64,000 bases of DNA. Origin: Flavobacterium endoglycinae (lineage in GTDB: Bacteria; Bacteroidota; Bacteroidia; Flavobacteriales; Flavobacteriaceae). Of the stretch, positions 44,403-53,778 are shown piece after piece; positions within the stretch are counted from its first letter, which is position 1, and every line of letters starts with the position of its first letter. Location of the stretch: the NCBI RefSeq assembly GCF_017352115.1, contig NZ_CP071448.1:2441001-2505000 (forward strand). Reading direction: 5' to 3'. The position numbers and the translations under genes are program-made. The notes below the pieces were generated by a model. The model was not told where the DNA came from. It saw only the letters and a list, made by a program, of their open reading frames with translations, and made no database searches.

Positions 44403-44781
44403 CTTCTAACATTATAACCTGATTAGCATGTTCGAGCATTGTACAGGTCGCTGTAAAATCTGCTCCAGGCTCTATCGAAAGTTTTCCGACTAAAACCTCG
44501 CCATGAATTTTTGCAGTTGCCTTTATGTTCAGGACTTCAAGCACTTTTATTTTTCCATGAAATTGTCCTTCAATATCGGCGTTGTTACAAATGATTTCTC
44601 CTTTTACAACACCGCTCATTCCTATTACTAATTTTCCCTGAGAGGTAAAATTTCCAATTAATTCTCCGTCGAGCCTAAAGTCCGCTTTTGAAACTATATC
44701 GCCTACAATCGAGGTTCCTTCAACAATTCGGTTAGTTTTTCCTAAAAGTTCTGTTCCGTTTTTTTTTACTTTGTCAAACAT
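44383..44781 (-). CDS. Bactofilin (polymer-forming cytoskeletal protein)
   Basis: A 132-residue bactofilin: RIVEGTSIVGDIVSKADFRLDGELIGNFTSQGKLVIGMSGVVKGEIICNNADIEGQFHGKI shows the DUF583 repeating beta-helix strands. Bactofilins assemble into filaments that localise envelope or motility proteins. Its neighbours are sprE (4 bp upstream) and atpZ (20 bp overlap). Placement next to a gliding/secretion lipoprotein is suggestive of a role in positioning that machinery, but the sequence alone cannot show it. Confidence 0.9.
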   Translation of the reverse strand: MFDKVKKNGTELLGKTNRIVEGTSIVGDIVSKADFRLDGELIGNFTSQGKLVIGMSGVVKGEIICNNADIEGQFHGKIKVLEVLNIKATAKIHGEVLVGKLSIEPGADFTATCTMLEHANQVIMLEDGKGAE

Positions 44782-44785
44782 TATA

Positions 44786-47395
44786 TTATGGGTTTTTTGG
44801 GGTCAGATAGGCTTCGAGGTTTTTCTTAATTTGCACCACTTTGTAATTATCAACAGATATAATTACATAAGGATTGGCAATTTTATACTTTTGATCGTCT
44901 CTGAAAACTCCGGCAACATCTTGAGCATAAGCTTCAGACTTTAAACCATGAATAACCACAAAACTTTCGGTTTTATTGTATTTGTCGAAAGATGTTGTTA
45001 GTCGTTCGAAATTTTCAACTAGCAAAAATACTCTAATTGCTTCTTCAATTTTTTTGACTGATTTAGTATCGTTATTGTGAACCGGGTACAATATTTTCCA
45101 GCTTTTATTATCAGCTGTTGTAAAATCAAGTTTTTCTAAAGTCGGAATTTGTTTCTCTAAAATTTCACGCGCATTTTTACCTTCTTGGCTATTTGGGTAA
45201 TTATCAGCTACTTCTTCTAAACCTTTTTTATAGGCTGCAAGTCCTTCTACTTTTCCTAAAGTACTTGCTTTTAACAATTCGTATTTAGAAACAATTTCAT
45301 CTCCTGAATATTGATTTATCAAATTATCAATGTTATCTAGAACTTCATTGAATTTTTCTTCTTCGTATAATTTATACCATTTCTTGTATTCTTTATCGGC
45401 AGAAGCCAGATCTTCTGAATTGGCATTGTTTAAAATCTGGGCATATCTCGACGTTGGATAATTTACAGTTATGTCGGATTTCATTTTTTCTGCTTTTGCA
45501 GGATCTGTAATTTGATAAATTTTATACAAATTATACATCGAAGGCAGAATCAGTTTTTCTTCAGGATTATTTTTTAATAATTGTTCCAACTTACCGCTTG
45601 CCAAAGCATATTCTTTGAATTTCTCCTTATATATAAGACCTAACTGATAATACGCGAAGTTGCGTTCTTTACCAATGCTATCAATAGCGACTTGTGTTTT
45701 TGGGAGTTGTTTTTCGTAAAATTCAGTAGTATATTTTTCTATCACTACAGTATCTTTTATTGCTTTTGCAGCATTTAGATCGTTTATAGAATCATTCAAC
45801 GCAGCATCATTTGCTGATTTAATAGAAGCGAGTCTCCAGTTTCCGCCCAATGTTCTGTTTCCCCAAGCTTTTTTAAACTGCAATTTTCCATAAGCAACAG
45901 TAGTGGGATTGTAAAAGTAAAAAGTACTCGAAGCATCGTTTCCAGATGGAGGTCGCATACCGCCGTCAAGTTCAGCTGGTTTACCCAAAGAATTTGGATT
46001 AACAGCAACTGGTCCGCTAGATGCATTTGTATTGCGGTCTATATTGGCTAATCTTTCTTTTTCCTTTTCTTCTAGAATTCTTTTTTCTTCGTCTTTCTTT
46101 TTAAGTTCGGCAATATAACTTTCGAAGTAAATTTTTCTTTCGGCATCTGGAAGTCCGTATACTTTAATAATACTATCATTGCGTTTTGCAATTGCTTCGT
46201 ATTTAATTACGTTGTCTAGATTTTTTCTGTTTTTCTCATAAAAAGCATATTCTCTTGTTTTCGGATTTAGTTTCGTCAAAGTACTATCGTAATACTTCGC
46301 TGCCATTGTATAGTCTGTATTTTTAAAATACATATTACCAATGTTTCTATATGCCGATGCCATTAAATACGGATCTTTTGATTTTCTGGCTAACGATTTA
46401 TTATAAAAAGCCAATGCGCTTTTGGTGTCTTTTCTTTTATCATAAAAAACTCCCATTTCATAAAAAAGCACATCATAATACGGACGGTTTTCACGATCTG
46501 CGACTAACTTATTGTATGTTTTTAAGAAGATCGTATCGTTGCCATTTTCATAATCATACATCTGAGCTTTTTTTGCGTAAGCGTGCATCATGTATTTACG
46601 ATCTGCTTTACGATTCATGTGGATTACTCCATCATAAAAATACGCAGCGCTGTCTTTTTTCCCAGCTTCTTGATACATCTGTCCCAGAATAAAACGGTAT
46701 CTGGCTTTGTCTTCGTTTACACGCGAAAATTTTTCAGCAATTTTTAATTTAGTAACCGCACTATCTTTTTCTTCTAAGTTTAAAAAAGCTTCTGCTAATA
46801 AAGCATTTGCATCCGAAAAAGTCTGTTTTTTTAAATCGGTTTTTCGTAATAAGAGATTGATATTTTTAACAACAATTGCGTCGTTGCCTAAACGCATATT
46901 GGTTTTTTCACGCCAAATTTTTGCGGTATAAATGTTACTACTGTTTGGGTATTTGTATAGAATATAATTGAATGCTTCAAGTGCCGGAATAAAGCGCTGA
47001 TCGTAGTATCTGGCTTTTCCAAGCATTAGATAAGCTTCGTCTATTTGGTAGTTTCTTTCTCTTCCTCCAATATTCATGGAGTGTTTCTGAATGGCTTTTG
47101 TAGCTTTTTCTTCGGCTTTTTCAAAATCAGCATTTTTTGCTTTTTGTCCTTCAGAAAAATTTTCATCAAACTGCATTTTTTCAATCGGAAGCTGTTTCCA
47201 AAAATTATCTTGATTATTGGCTTGAATCGATTTTAAACCTTTATCAAGAGCAACTTCACCATTGTACAAAATATTGTATTTTGTACTTAAGGCGTGTGAA
47301 TTTCTATTCACGAAAGTATTATTCTTGGTAGAACAGGCTATCAAAAAGAATAAAAAAAAGAGAAAAAAGCTATATTTTAGAGTATTCTTTTTCAA
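44786..47395 (-). CDS. sprE: Type IX secretion/gliding lipoprotein SprE (PorW)
   Basis: An 869-residue lipoprotein: signal YSFFLFFLFFLIAC (Cys21), then many TPR-like helix pairs (AYLMLGKARYYDQRFIPALEAFNYIL, ARYRFILGQMYQEAGKKDSAAYFYD, MASAYRNIGNMYFKNTDYTMAAKYYDS). A charged segment KKDEEKRILEEKEKE is near residue 440. Length and start fit SprE of F. johnsoniae and PorW of P. gingivalis, required for type IX secretion and gliding; it links the PorKLMN ring to other parts at the periplasmic face. Begins the - strand run with bactofilin and atpZ. High confidence by length, lipobox, TPR layout and context. Confidence 0.88.
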   Translation of the reverse strand: MKKNTLKYSFFLFFLFFLIACSTKNNTFVNRNSHALSTKYNILYNGEVALDKGLKSIQANNQDNFWKQLPIEKMQFDENFSEGQKAKNADFEKAEEKATKAIQKHSMNIGGRERNYQIDEAYLMLGKARYYDQRFIPALEAFNYILYKYPNSSNIYTAKIWREKTNMRLGNDAIVVKNINLLLRKTDLKKQTFSDANALLAEAFLNLEEKDSAVTKLKIAEKFSRVNEDKARYRFILGQMYQEAGKKDSAAYFYDGVIHMNRKADRKYMMHAYAKKAQMYDYENGNDTIFLKTYNKLVADRENRPYYDVLFYEMGVFYDKRKDTKSALAFYNKSLARKSKDPYLMASAYRNIGNMYFKNTDYTMAAKYYDSTLTKLNPKTREYAFYEKNRKNLDNVIKYEAIAKRNDSIIKVYGLPDAERKIYFESYIAELKKKDEEKRILEEKEKERLANIDRNTNASSGPVAVNPNSLGKPAELDGGMRPPSGNDASSTFYFYNPTTVAYGKLQFKKAWGNRTLGGNWRLASIKSANDAALNDSINDLNAAKAIKDTVVIEKYTTEFYEKQLPKTQVAIDSIGKERNFAYYQLGLIYKEKFKEYALASGKLEQLLKNNPEEKLILPSMYNLYKIYQITDPAKAEKMKSDITVNYPTSRYAQILNNANSEDLASADKEYKKWYKLYEEEKFNEVLDNIDNLINQYSGDEIVSKYELLKASTLGKVEGLAAYKKGLEEVADNYPNSQEGKNAREILEKQIPTLEKLDFTTADNKSWKILYPVHNNDTKSVKKIEEAIRVFLLVENFERLTTSFDKYNKTESFVVIHGLKSEAYAQDVAGVFRDDQKYKIANPYVIISVDNYKVVQIKKNLEAYLTPKNP

Positions 47396-47485
47396 TAGAA
47401 CTAATTTTTAAAGCATTAACTTATAAAAAGCAATTTTAGTATAATGACTCGTAAAAATACGCTTCTTTTTGAAATAACAGAAAAA

Positions 47486-48181
47486 TTAAACTGCAAAAAA
47501 CGATTCCAATTCTTGTAAGGTTTCTTTTGAGGTTTGAATATCCTTTACAATTTCACCTTTATTGAGCGCTACAATTCGATCACATACTTCTACGGTATGC
47601 TGTAAATCGTGGCTTGAAACCAAAATAGTAACATTAGGATCGTCAGCTAACTCTTTAATAATTTTTTTCAAACGGCTTACAGTTGTGGGATCTAGATTGG
47701 CAAAAGGTTCATCTAAAATTACTACTTCTGGATTGCCAATAAGTGTGGCGATGATTCCCACTTTTTTCTGATTTCCTTTTGAAAGATCACGCAGGTATTT
47801 TTTATTGTTTAAAATTTCCCCGTTAAAAAATTCTTCGTGTTTTTGTAAAAGTGCATCAATATCTGCTTTATTTTGATGACGTAGATCTCCAATAAAATAA
47901 AAATATTCTTCTGGAGTTAAATAACCAATTAAGAAACTTTCATCTAAAAAAGAACCTGTAAAAGTTTTCCAGTTTTCGCTTGTATTTACCTGAATGTCAT
48001 TGCTTTTAATATATCCAGTTGAAGGCTGAATAAGATCTAAAAGCAAACTGAAAAAAGTTGTTTTTCCAGCGCCATTATTTCCTACCAAACCAAAACTTTG
48101 TCCTTTTGGAATTTCAAGATTCTTAATATTTAAAACTGTTGTGCCGTTATATTTTTTTGAAAGCTCGTTTACTTGTATCAT
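47486..48181 (-). CDS. ABC transporter ATP-binding protein (DUF5687 partner)
   Basis: A 231-residue ATPase: Walker A GNNGAGKTT, signature DLSKGNQKK (LSGGQ variant), Walker B VVILDEPF with NLDP, and switch His in SSHDL. The partner is the membrane protein encoded immediately upstream on the same strand (80 bp apart), which has the DUF5687 layout. Substrate unknown. Confidence 0.9.
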   Translation of the reverse strand: MIQVNELSKKYNGTTVLNIKNLEIPKGQSFGLVGNNGAGKTTFFSLLLDLIQPSTGYIKSNDIQVNTSENWKTFTGSFLDESFLIGYLTPEEYFYFIGDLRHQNKADIDALLQKHEEFFNGEILNNKKYLRDLSKGNQKKVGIIATLIGNPEVVILDEPFANLDPTTVSRLKKIIKELADDPNVTILVSSHDLQHTVEVCDRIVALNKGEIVKDIQTSKETLQELESFFAV

Positions 48182-48260
48182 GGTAATTGCTAATTTTAGA
48201 GTGTTGATTTTAGATTAAAAAAGATAATTTCTCATTATCAAATTGACATGTTATCTAAAT

Positions 48261-49730
48261 TTAATTCTTTTGTTTGTAAGCACTTATCGTACTGTACTTT
48301 TCTATTTTATATCTTTTTTCGATTAAAGAAAAAACTTTGTCTTTAAAAACAAATCCCAAGATTCCTGTTAAAGCTACTAATGCTAATCCGAGATTGTTGT
48401 TGTTAAAATAAATTCCGATTCCGTAAAGAAACAATGGCAGTAAAATTTTTGGCAACGTAAGCAGCATTGCGCTCACATTGAAAGCTTTTTTATCGCCAAA
48501 TGCACCGCCTGCATTACTTAAATCGATTGGTGTTTTAGTAAATGCACCTCCTAATAATACCAAATGCGAATTAACTCCGATATTGTAAATTGCGGCAACC
48601 ACAATCGTTATATAAATATGCAAGCCAAAGTATAAGTAAAATGAACACAAAATTGTAGACACAATGGTAGCAATAACTATCAACCACCATTTTGCCATGA
48701 TGTAACCGCGATACGGAATATTTTGTGTCATCATTAATTGGTAATACGAACTATCCCAGCTTGGTACAAATTGACCAAAGACAAACAAAAATCCGCCCGA
48801 AACAAAAATCCCAGCCAAAAGATGCATTACTGGTTTATCATACGTTTCAATTCCTCCAGAAAAAAATAAGAGTCCATAAAACAAAAAGAATATACTCATG
48901 ACAATAGTGGTTTTGGATCTTTTATTTCTTTTAATGAGTTTAATATCATTTTTAAGAAACGTTCCTACAGTTCCAAACTGATTGAGCCATGAAAGATTTT
49001 CTGTTGAAGCAATATCTTGTTTTATAGAAAGTCCTGCATCGAGATATAAGTTCTTTTTGAAATAATTAAAAGTAAAAACATACAATCCGATTAAGGTTAA
49101 AATCGGAATTAGAAATATTCCTTCGATGTCATAAAGACTTTGAAAAAATGGAGTTGTAATTTTTGTTACATCAAATAAGTGATAGTATTGCGCGCCTCCC
49201 AAACCGAGGATTAAAACTATAAAGGCAACAAATAGTTTATCGATATTGCTTAGAATGATATTCAGAAAGTTATTGATATAAATGAGAGCCATTGCTCCTA
49301 AATGCCAAAAAACAATTCCAACAACATCGTAACCATTTAAAATCAATACAACTGAAAACGGAACAAAAAACAACGCATGCATCCAGTTAAAAAATGACAA
49401 TGCGGTTTTTCCTAATGAAAAATGAACAATTGTTGGTTTTTTAAACGGTAAAACCAATAACGGTTTGATGTTTAAAACAGGAATAGATTGCAGCAGCAAA
49501 CGAATTAATAAATCAAATAAAAAATAGTAAACCAAGAATCTGTTTACGGTGACAAAAGGTTCCAATTTCATGTCTTTAAGAACATAAAATAAGCCAACAC
49601 CCATTCCGATAAAAATTAATGAAAAATAAATCATCAAAAACCCGAGTAAAATTTTCATCGCCAGATTTTTATTAAACGACGCCGATCTTATAAAGGCTTT
49701 CCATTCAAGATAAATAAACTTTTTAATCAT
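48261..49730 (-). CDS. DUF5687 family membrane protein (ABC exporter permease-like)
   Basis: A 489-residue protein with around 12 hydrophobic segments. I prefer ATG 49730 (MIKKFIYLEWKAFIRSASFNKN) to the start 24 bp upstream, because IKKFIYLEWK is the family opening. Members of DUF5687 are paired with an ABC ATPase as here, so it is probably the permease of an exporter; the transported molecule is not known. Start region overlaps no promoter that I can recognise. Confidence 0.82.
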   Translation of the reverse strand: MIKKFIYLEWKAFIRSASFNKNLAMKILLGFLMIYFSLIFIGMGVGLFYVLKDMKLEPFVTVNRFLVYYFLFDLLIRLLLQSIPVLNIKPLLVLPFKKPTIVHFSLGKTALSFFNWMHALFFVPFSVVLILNGYDVVGIVFWHLGAMALIYINNFLNIILSNIDKLFVAFIVLILGLGGAQYYHLFDVTKITTPFFQSLYDIEGIFLIPILTLIGLYVFTFNYFKKNLYLDAGLSIKQDIASTENLSWLNQFGTVGTFLKNDIKLIKRNKRSKTTIVMSIFFLFYGLLFFSGGIETYDKPVMHLLAGIFVSGGFLFVFGQFVPSWDSSYYQLMMTQNIPYRGYIMAKWWLIVIATIVSTILCSFYLYFGLHIYITIVVAAIYNIGVNSHLVLLGGAFTKTPIDLSNAGGAFGDKKAFNVSAMLLTLPKILLPLFLYGIGIYFNNNNLGLALVALTGILGFVFKDKVFSLIEKRYKIEKYSTISAYKQKN

Positions 49731-49833
49731 GGTTAATGTTTTTTGGTTTTTCAATAAGAGACGAAATATTTAAAAACGTTACAAAAAAAGTTAAAAAAAA
49801 TAATTTCGTGCTAAACTTTTAATAGTGGTTTGC

Positions 49834-49841
49834 TACTTTTG
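49834..49841 (+). promoter_or_regulatory. Possible -7 box of the PaaE-like gene
   Basis: TACTTTTG matches TAnnTTTG and lies 15 bp before the ATG at 49857, so the leader would be only about nine bases. The -33 element is weak (TTTCG). Confidence 0.45.
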
Positions 49842-49856
49842 CATAAAAATTCTATC

Positions 49857-50909
49857 ATGCCTTCATTCTTAAAACTTATAATTAAAGAGGTTAAACGCGA
49901 AACTGCCAATGCTGTTTCGGTACTTTTTAATGTTCCTGAAGAACTTAAGCCAGACTATAAATTTATTGCTGGACAATATATAAATTTAAAATTAACTCTC
50001 GACAATCAAGAAATCAGACGTGCTTATTCAATTTGTTCTGCGCCAGACAGCGGTGAATTACGAATTGCTGTAAAAGCGGTAAAAAATGGTCTTTTTTCTC
50101 AGTTTGCCAATACAACTCTAAAAGCAGGAGATGTTCTTGAAGTGGGACAGCCGGAAGGAAAATTTACTTTTGAGCCGGATGCTGAAAGACAAAAAAATTA
50201 TGCTGCATTTGTAGCAGGAAGCGGGATTACACCAGTTCTTTCTATTTTAAAATCAGTTTTAAAAAATGAGCCGAAAAGTTCATTTGTACTGGTTTACGGA
50301 AATAGAACTCCAGAAGAAACGATCTTTCATCAGGAACTTCATGATTTACAATTACAATACGTAGGCCGATTTTTTGTGCATTATGTATTCAGCCAGGCGA
50401 AAGTTGAAAATGCATTATTTGGGCGAATTGAGAAATCTTCTGTCAATTATGTATTGAACAACAAACACAAAGAACTGGAATTTGATAAATTCTACTTGTG
50501 TGGTCCTGAAGAAATGATTAATACGGTTTCGAATGTTTTGAAAGAGAAAAATGTAAAAGAATCAGCTATTAAGTTTGAACTTTTTACATCTTCTTCTGAA
50601 GAAAACGTGATTCAAGGTTCTCAGGAAGGACACACAAAGATTACGGTTTTAGTGGACGATGAAGAAACTACTTTTGAAATGTCAAAAAAACAAACCATTC
50701 TTGATGCTGCCCTAAAACAAGGTGTTGACGCTCCTTATTCTTGTCAAGGCGGGATTTGCAGCAGTTGTTTAGGACGTGTAACTGTAGGATCTGCTGAAAT
50801 GACTAAAAACTCTATTTTAACAGACGGCGAAATTGCCGAAGGTTTAATCTTAACTTGTCAAGCGCATCCAACTTCAGAAACTATTTATGTAGATTACGAC
50901 GACGTATAA
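49857..50909 (+). CDS. PaaE-like FAD/2Fe-2S reductase
   Basis: A 350-residue three-domain flavoprotein: FAD-binding RAYSICSAP, NAD(P)-binding FVAGSGITPVLSILK and LCGPEEMI, then a plant-type ferredoxin domain with CQGGICSSCLG and LTCQAHP (four Cys as CxxxxCxxC...C). It passes electrons from NADPH through FAD to the 2Fe-2S centre and on to a partner oxygenase; PaaE is the phenylacetyl-CoA epoxidase reductase. No PaaABCD genes are in this window, so the electron acceptor is unknown. I take the ATG at 49857; the longer frame from TTG 49830 overlaps the promoter box. Confidence 0.9.
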   Translation: MPSFLKLIIKEVKRETANAVSVLFNVPEELKPDYKFIAGQYINLKLTLDNQEIRRAYSICSAPDSGELRIAVKAVKNGLFSQFANTTLKAGDVLEVGQPEGKFTFEPDAERQKNYAAFVAGSGITPVLSILKSVLKNEPKSSFVLVYGNRTPEETIFHQELHDLQLQYVGRFFVHYVFSQAKVENALFGRIEKSSVNYVLNNKHKELEFDKFYLCGPEEMINTVSNVLKEKNVKESAIKFELFTSSSEENVIQGSQEGHTKITVLVDDEETTFEMSKKQTILDAALKQGVDAPYSCQGGICSSCLGRVTVGSAEMTKNSILTDGEIAEGLILTCQAHPTSETIYVDYDDV

Positions 50910-50928
50910 TTGTTGAAATTCAAAATAT

Positions 50929-50977
50929 AAAATTCCAAATTCCAATTTATGATTAGAATTTGGAATTTTTTTTTGGA
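50929..50977 (+). terminator. Terminator after the PaaE-like gene
   Basis: AAAATTCCAAATTC (50929-50942) pairs with GAATTTGGAATTTT (50956-50969), followed by a T run. The same sequence family appears at 51962-51997, so this terminator-like element is repeated in the genome. Confidence 0.8.
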
Positions 50978-51152
50978 AAAAATTAGATTAAAAAATATAT
51001 AAAAAGATATTACTGATTTTGAAGATTTTTTAAAAAATATGCTGAAAATTTACTAAATTAGTACAATACACAAGACTGATACATTTTTTATCGTCAAGAT
51101 AGATTCTGTAAGCCTTCATTTAATTGTAAACACACTAAAAACATTAAATATC

Positions 51153-51548
51153 ATGGCAACACATCATTATCTTCGCCTAACTTTTATTTTACTTTTTGTA
51201 GTAACTTCTTTATTCTGTATCTACTTTATAATCAAAAAAAGAAAAAACAGAAAAGCTCCTAAACTGCTTTCAAAAGAAAAATATAATTCTTCAATAGATG
51301 GAATGAAAGAAGTTTCAATTTCCAATGATAATTTTTTCAATATCTGGCCTTATGTAAGCGAATTAAAAGCGGCCAAAATTCTATCAAAAGAAATTAAAGA
51401 ATCTGAATTGATACATAAGGTTTTCAGGAATTCAACTGAAGATTTGGAACACATTTTACTAACCACTGAAAAAGAAAATCATTTTGTTGAAGTCGTAGTT
51501 GACAAAAACAAAAAGAAAGTACTGGGATATCTTTTTCTTAACTTGTAA
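51153..51548 (+). CDS. Small membrane-anchored protein, unknown function
   Basis: A 131-residue protein with one N-terminal transmembrane helix (LTFILLFVVTSLFCIYFII, about 8-27), a basic stretch KKRKNRK and a soluble cytoplasmic part of mixed helix and strand. I recognise no domain. Preceded by a 243-bp AT-rich gap with the terminator described above but no clear promoter, and followed by the small unknown gene at 51610. Confidence 0.55.
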   Translation: MATHHYLRLTFILLFVVTSLFCIYFIIKKRKNRKAPKLLSKEKYNSSIDGMKEVSISNDNFFNIWPYVSELKAAKILSKEIKESELIHKVFRNSTEDLEHILLTTEKENHFVEVVVDKNKKKVLGYLFLNL

Positions 51549-51609
51549 GAATAGCTTTAAAAATTAAAAAAAATGATGATCTTTGCCAAAGTTTAAAATT
51601 TTGACAAAG

Positions 51610-51918
51610 ATGAAGTCAATTCGAGAAATATTTAAAAATAATCAATCGCTTTTGGAAGAGCCAGAAGTTATGCAGCTTGTTGATTATTGTTCAGAATTAC
51701 AAGATGAGATTGTAGAACTTAAATTTCAAAAAACAGAGAATAGAGAACTTCCATTGATCGATATGATCAAAGAGGTTGTAAAAGGCTGTGAAGCTTTAGA
51801 AAAAGAACAAATGGAACACGAACGATTTGGTTATGATGCTCCAGATTATCAGGAAACAATCGCGAATCTTAAAAATTATATTTACCGCAGATGTCGCGAT
51901 GAGAAGATTTGGCTTTAG
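51610..51918 (+). CDS. Small conserved helical protein, unknown function
   Basis: A 102-residue soluble, strongly acidic-helical protein (LQDEIVELKFQKTENREL; MIKEVVKGCEALEKEQMEHERF). I take ATG 51610 (MKSIREIF) because the TTG at 51583 adds a sequence with no clear features. The spacing and appearance suggest a small regulator or adaptor; no domain recognised. A terminator-like repeat follows immediately. Confidence 0.6.
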   Translation: MKSIREIFKNNQSLLEEPEVMQLVDYCSELQDEIVELKFQKTENRELPLIDMIKEVVKGCEALEKEQMEHERFGYDAPDYQETIANLKNYIYRRCRDEKIWL

Positions 51919-51961
51919 GTAAAATTCCTATATCAAAAAATGAAATTCCAATATTTAAATT

Positions 51962-52005
51962 CCAAATTCCAACTTAAAATTGGGAGTTGGAATTTGGATT
52001 TTTTT
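51962..52005 (+). terminator. Terminator, same repeat family as at 50929
   Basis: CCAAATTCCAACT (51962-51974) pairs perfectly with AGTTGGAATTTGG (51985-51997), then a T-rich run. It sits between the small unknown gene and the convergent GT9 gene, and resembles the element at 50929-50977. Confidence 0.8.
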
Positions 52006-52014
52006 ATTGGAATT

Positions 52015-53061
52015 TTAAATCAATTTATTGATTTTAGAAACCACATCTTCTGGAGAAATTGTTCTCATGGCATTTTCATAACCTTCAACCATTTTATTTC
52101 CATAAACCGAAGTTGGCAGTTTTGGATATTGATTTCGGTCTGAAGTAATTGCGTTTTCTAAACTTTGATTGAATGGCAAAAATCCTGCATATGGATGTGT
52201 TGCGCCCCAAAGTGTAACCACTTTTACACCAAGCATTGCGGCAATATGTGCGTTGCCTGAATCCATAGAAAGCATGACATCGAGATTGCTGATTAATTGT
52301 AATTCCTGCTGAAATTTAATTTTTCCAGCCATATTAATTACATTATCAAAAGGCTGAGAAAGCGATTCTAAAATTTCGATTTCTTTTTTTCCGCCGCCAA
52401 AAAGTAAAATTTTATTTGATGGATTTTCGGCTAATTTTTCAATTACTTCTTTCATCAAATCTAAAGGATACACCTTAGAATCGTATTGCGCAAAAGGCGC
52501 AATTCCAATTAACTTTGAGTTTCCGTTACCGATAATTTCTAAAATATCAGTGCTTAAAACTGGTTTCTCTGGAAATATTGGATTTGATAAATCTAATGGA
52601 AAACCGAGTTCTTCGAACACTTTTGCGTGTCTTTCGAACATGGTTGGCAATTGTTTGAAAACCTTATTTTCGTCTCTTGTCAATTCCTTTTTTCCTTCAC
52701 GACCTTTATCAACAGTTGCTCTTTTTTTGCCGCTTAAAGCGAAAAGTAAACTCACTATTTTAGATCGTAAAACATTATGAAGATCTGCAAAAGCATCAAT
52801 TTTCAATTGTTGCACATCTTTAAACAAACGCAAAAGTCCAGGAAATCCTTTGTGTCTCTCTTTTTCATCAAAAGCAAAAAATTCTAGATTTGGAATTCCG
52901 TCGAAAAAGGGTTTAAAAAACGGACGAGAAATAACCGTCAATTTTACGGTTGGATATTGTTTTACAAAAGCTCGTAAAACAGGAACCGTCATGGCGACAT
53001 CTCCCATTGCGGATAGTCTCATGACGGCTATATGCTTAATTTTGCTAGACAAGTCTGCCAA
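52015..53061 (-). CDS. Glycosyltransferase family 9 (heptosyltransferase-like)
   Basis: A 348-residue GT-B enzyme with the heptosyltransferase start VMRLSAMGDVAMTVPVLRAF and the C-terminal donor-site motif MDSGNAHIAAMLGVKVVTLWGATHPYAG. It transfers a sugar (usually a heptose) to lipopolysaccharide core. The acceptor is not deducible. 1 bp after the DUF4254 gene, so co-transcribed; DUF4254 plus GT9 is a frequent Flavobacteriia pair. Confidence 0.9.
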   Translation of the reverse strand: MADLSSKIKHIAVMRLSAMGDVAMTVPVLRAFVKQYPTVKLTVISRPFFKPFFDGIPNLEFFAFDEKERHKGFPGLLRLFKDVQQLKIDAFADLHNVLRSKIVSLLFALSGKKRATVDKGREGKKELTRDENKVFKQLPTMFERHAKVFEELGFPLDLSNPIFPEKPVLSTDILEIIGNGNSKLIGIAPFAQYDSKVYPLDLMKEVIEKLAENPSNKILLFGGGKKEIEILESLSQPFDNVINMAGKIKFQQELQLISNLDVMLSMDSGNAHIAAMLGVKVVTLWGATHPYAGFLPFNQSLENAITSDRNQYPKLPTSVYGNKMVEGYENAMRTISPEDVVSKINKLI

Positions 53062-53062
53062 A

Positions 53063-53668
53063 TTATTTTTTATTTTGATATAAAACTGGGTTTAACTCGT
53101 CGTCGTTGTACATTTTCATTTGTTTGTACACTTTCATGAATTTGTCACCATTTTCAATGTCAGTCAATAATTCTTCGATTGCTGTCGATAAATCTGTTCT
53201 TTGTTCTAAAAGTACATTTAACTTTTCCTGACATTTATCTCTGTGCTCTTGAGAAGCTTCTGCACGAGTTGCTTCTTCATTCATATGATAAATTTTCAAT
53301 GCTAAAATTGATAATCTGTCAAATGCCCAAGCTGGACTTTCAGAGTTGATTTTTGCTCCTTCTTTTGCTTTTACATGGCTGTATTTCTGCAAAAAGTAAC
53401 TGTCGATATATTCAACCATATCGGTACGCTCTTGGTTAGAAGCATCGATTCTTCTTTTTAACGTTAAAGCTGCAACCGGATCAATTTGTGGATCACGAAT
53501 GATATCTTCAAAATGCCATTGAACAGTGTCAATCCAATTTTTTAGATATAATAAATGTTCAAATTTATCTTTCGGATAAGGATTGTTTATCGGCTGGTCA
53601 ACATTATCAAATTGATGATAATCTTTAATGCTTTGTTCGAAAACAGAATATGCTAATTTTGAAAACAT
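53063..53668 (-). CDS. DUF4254 family protein
   Basis: A 201-residue all-helical protein with the family pattern HLLYLKNWIDTVQWHFEDIIRDPQIDP and ALTLKRRIDASNQERTDMVEYID. The function of DUF4254 is not known; in Flavobacteriia it is regularly adjacent to a heptosyltransferase-like gene, as here, which implies a role in core oligosaccharide assembly. A promoter box (TATCTTTG, 53696-53689) lies about 20 bp before the start. Confidence 0.88.
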   Translation of the reverse strand: MFSKLAYSVFEQSIKDYHQFDNVDQPINNPYPKDKFEHLLYLKNWIDTVQWHFEDIIRDPQIDPVAALTLKRRIDASNQERTDMVEYIDSYFLQKYSHVKAKEGAKINSESPAWAFDRLSILALKIYHMNEEATRAEASQEHRDKCQEKLNVLLEQRTDLSTAIEELLTDIENGDKFMKVYKQMKMYNDDELNPVLYQNKK

Positions 53669-53688
53669 GTGTTTATTTTTTATAGTTA

Positions 53689-53696
53689 CAAAGATA
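53689..53696 (-). promoter_or_regulatory. -7 box of the DUF4254-GT9 operon
   Basis: TATCTTTG on the - strand fits TAnnTTTG, 20 bp before the ATG. A TTTCG-like -33 lies 20 bp further (53721-53717). Confidence 0.45.
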
Positions 53697-53778
53697 CTTT
53701 TTATACTTTTATGCTGCGAAAAAAAGAATTTATTTTTCGTTTTTAAAATTTTATTCGTTAATAAATCAAAAATTCAAC

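Noticed and set aside
46351-46692. 113-codon + strand frame
   Set aside because: Antisense to sprE; composition follows the shadow of a TPR coding sequence.
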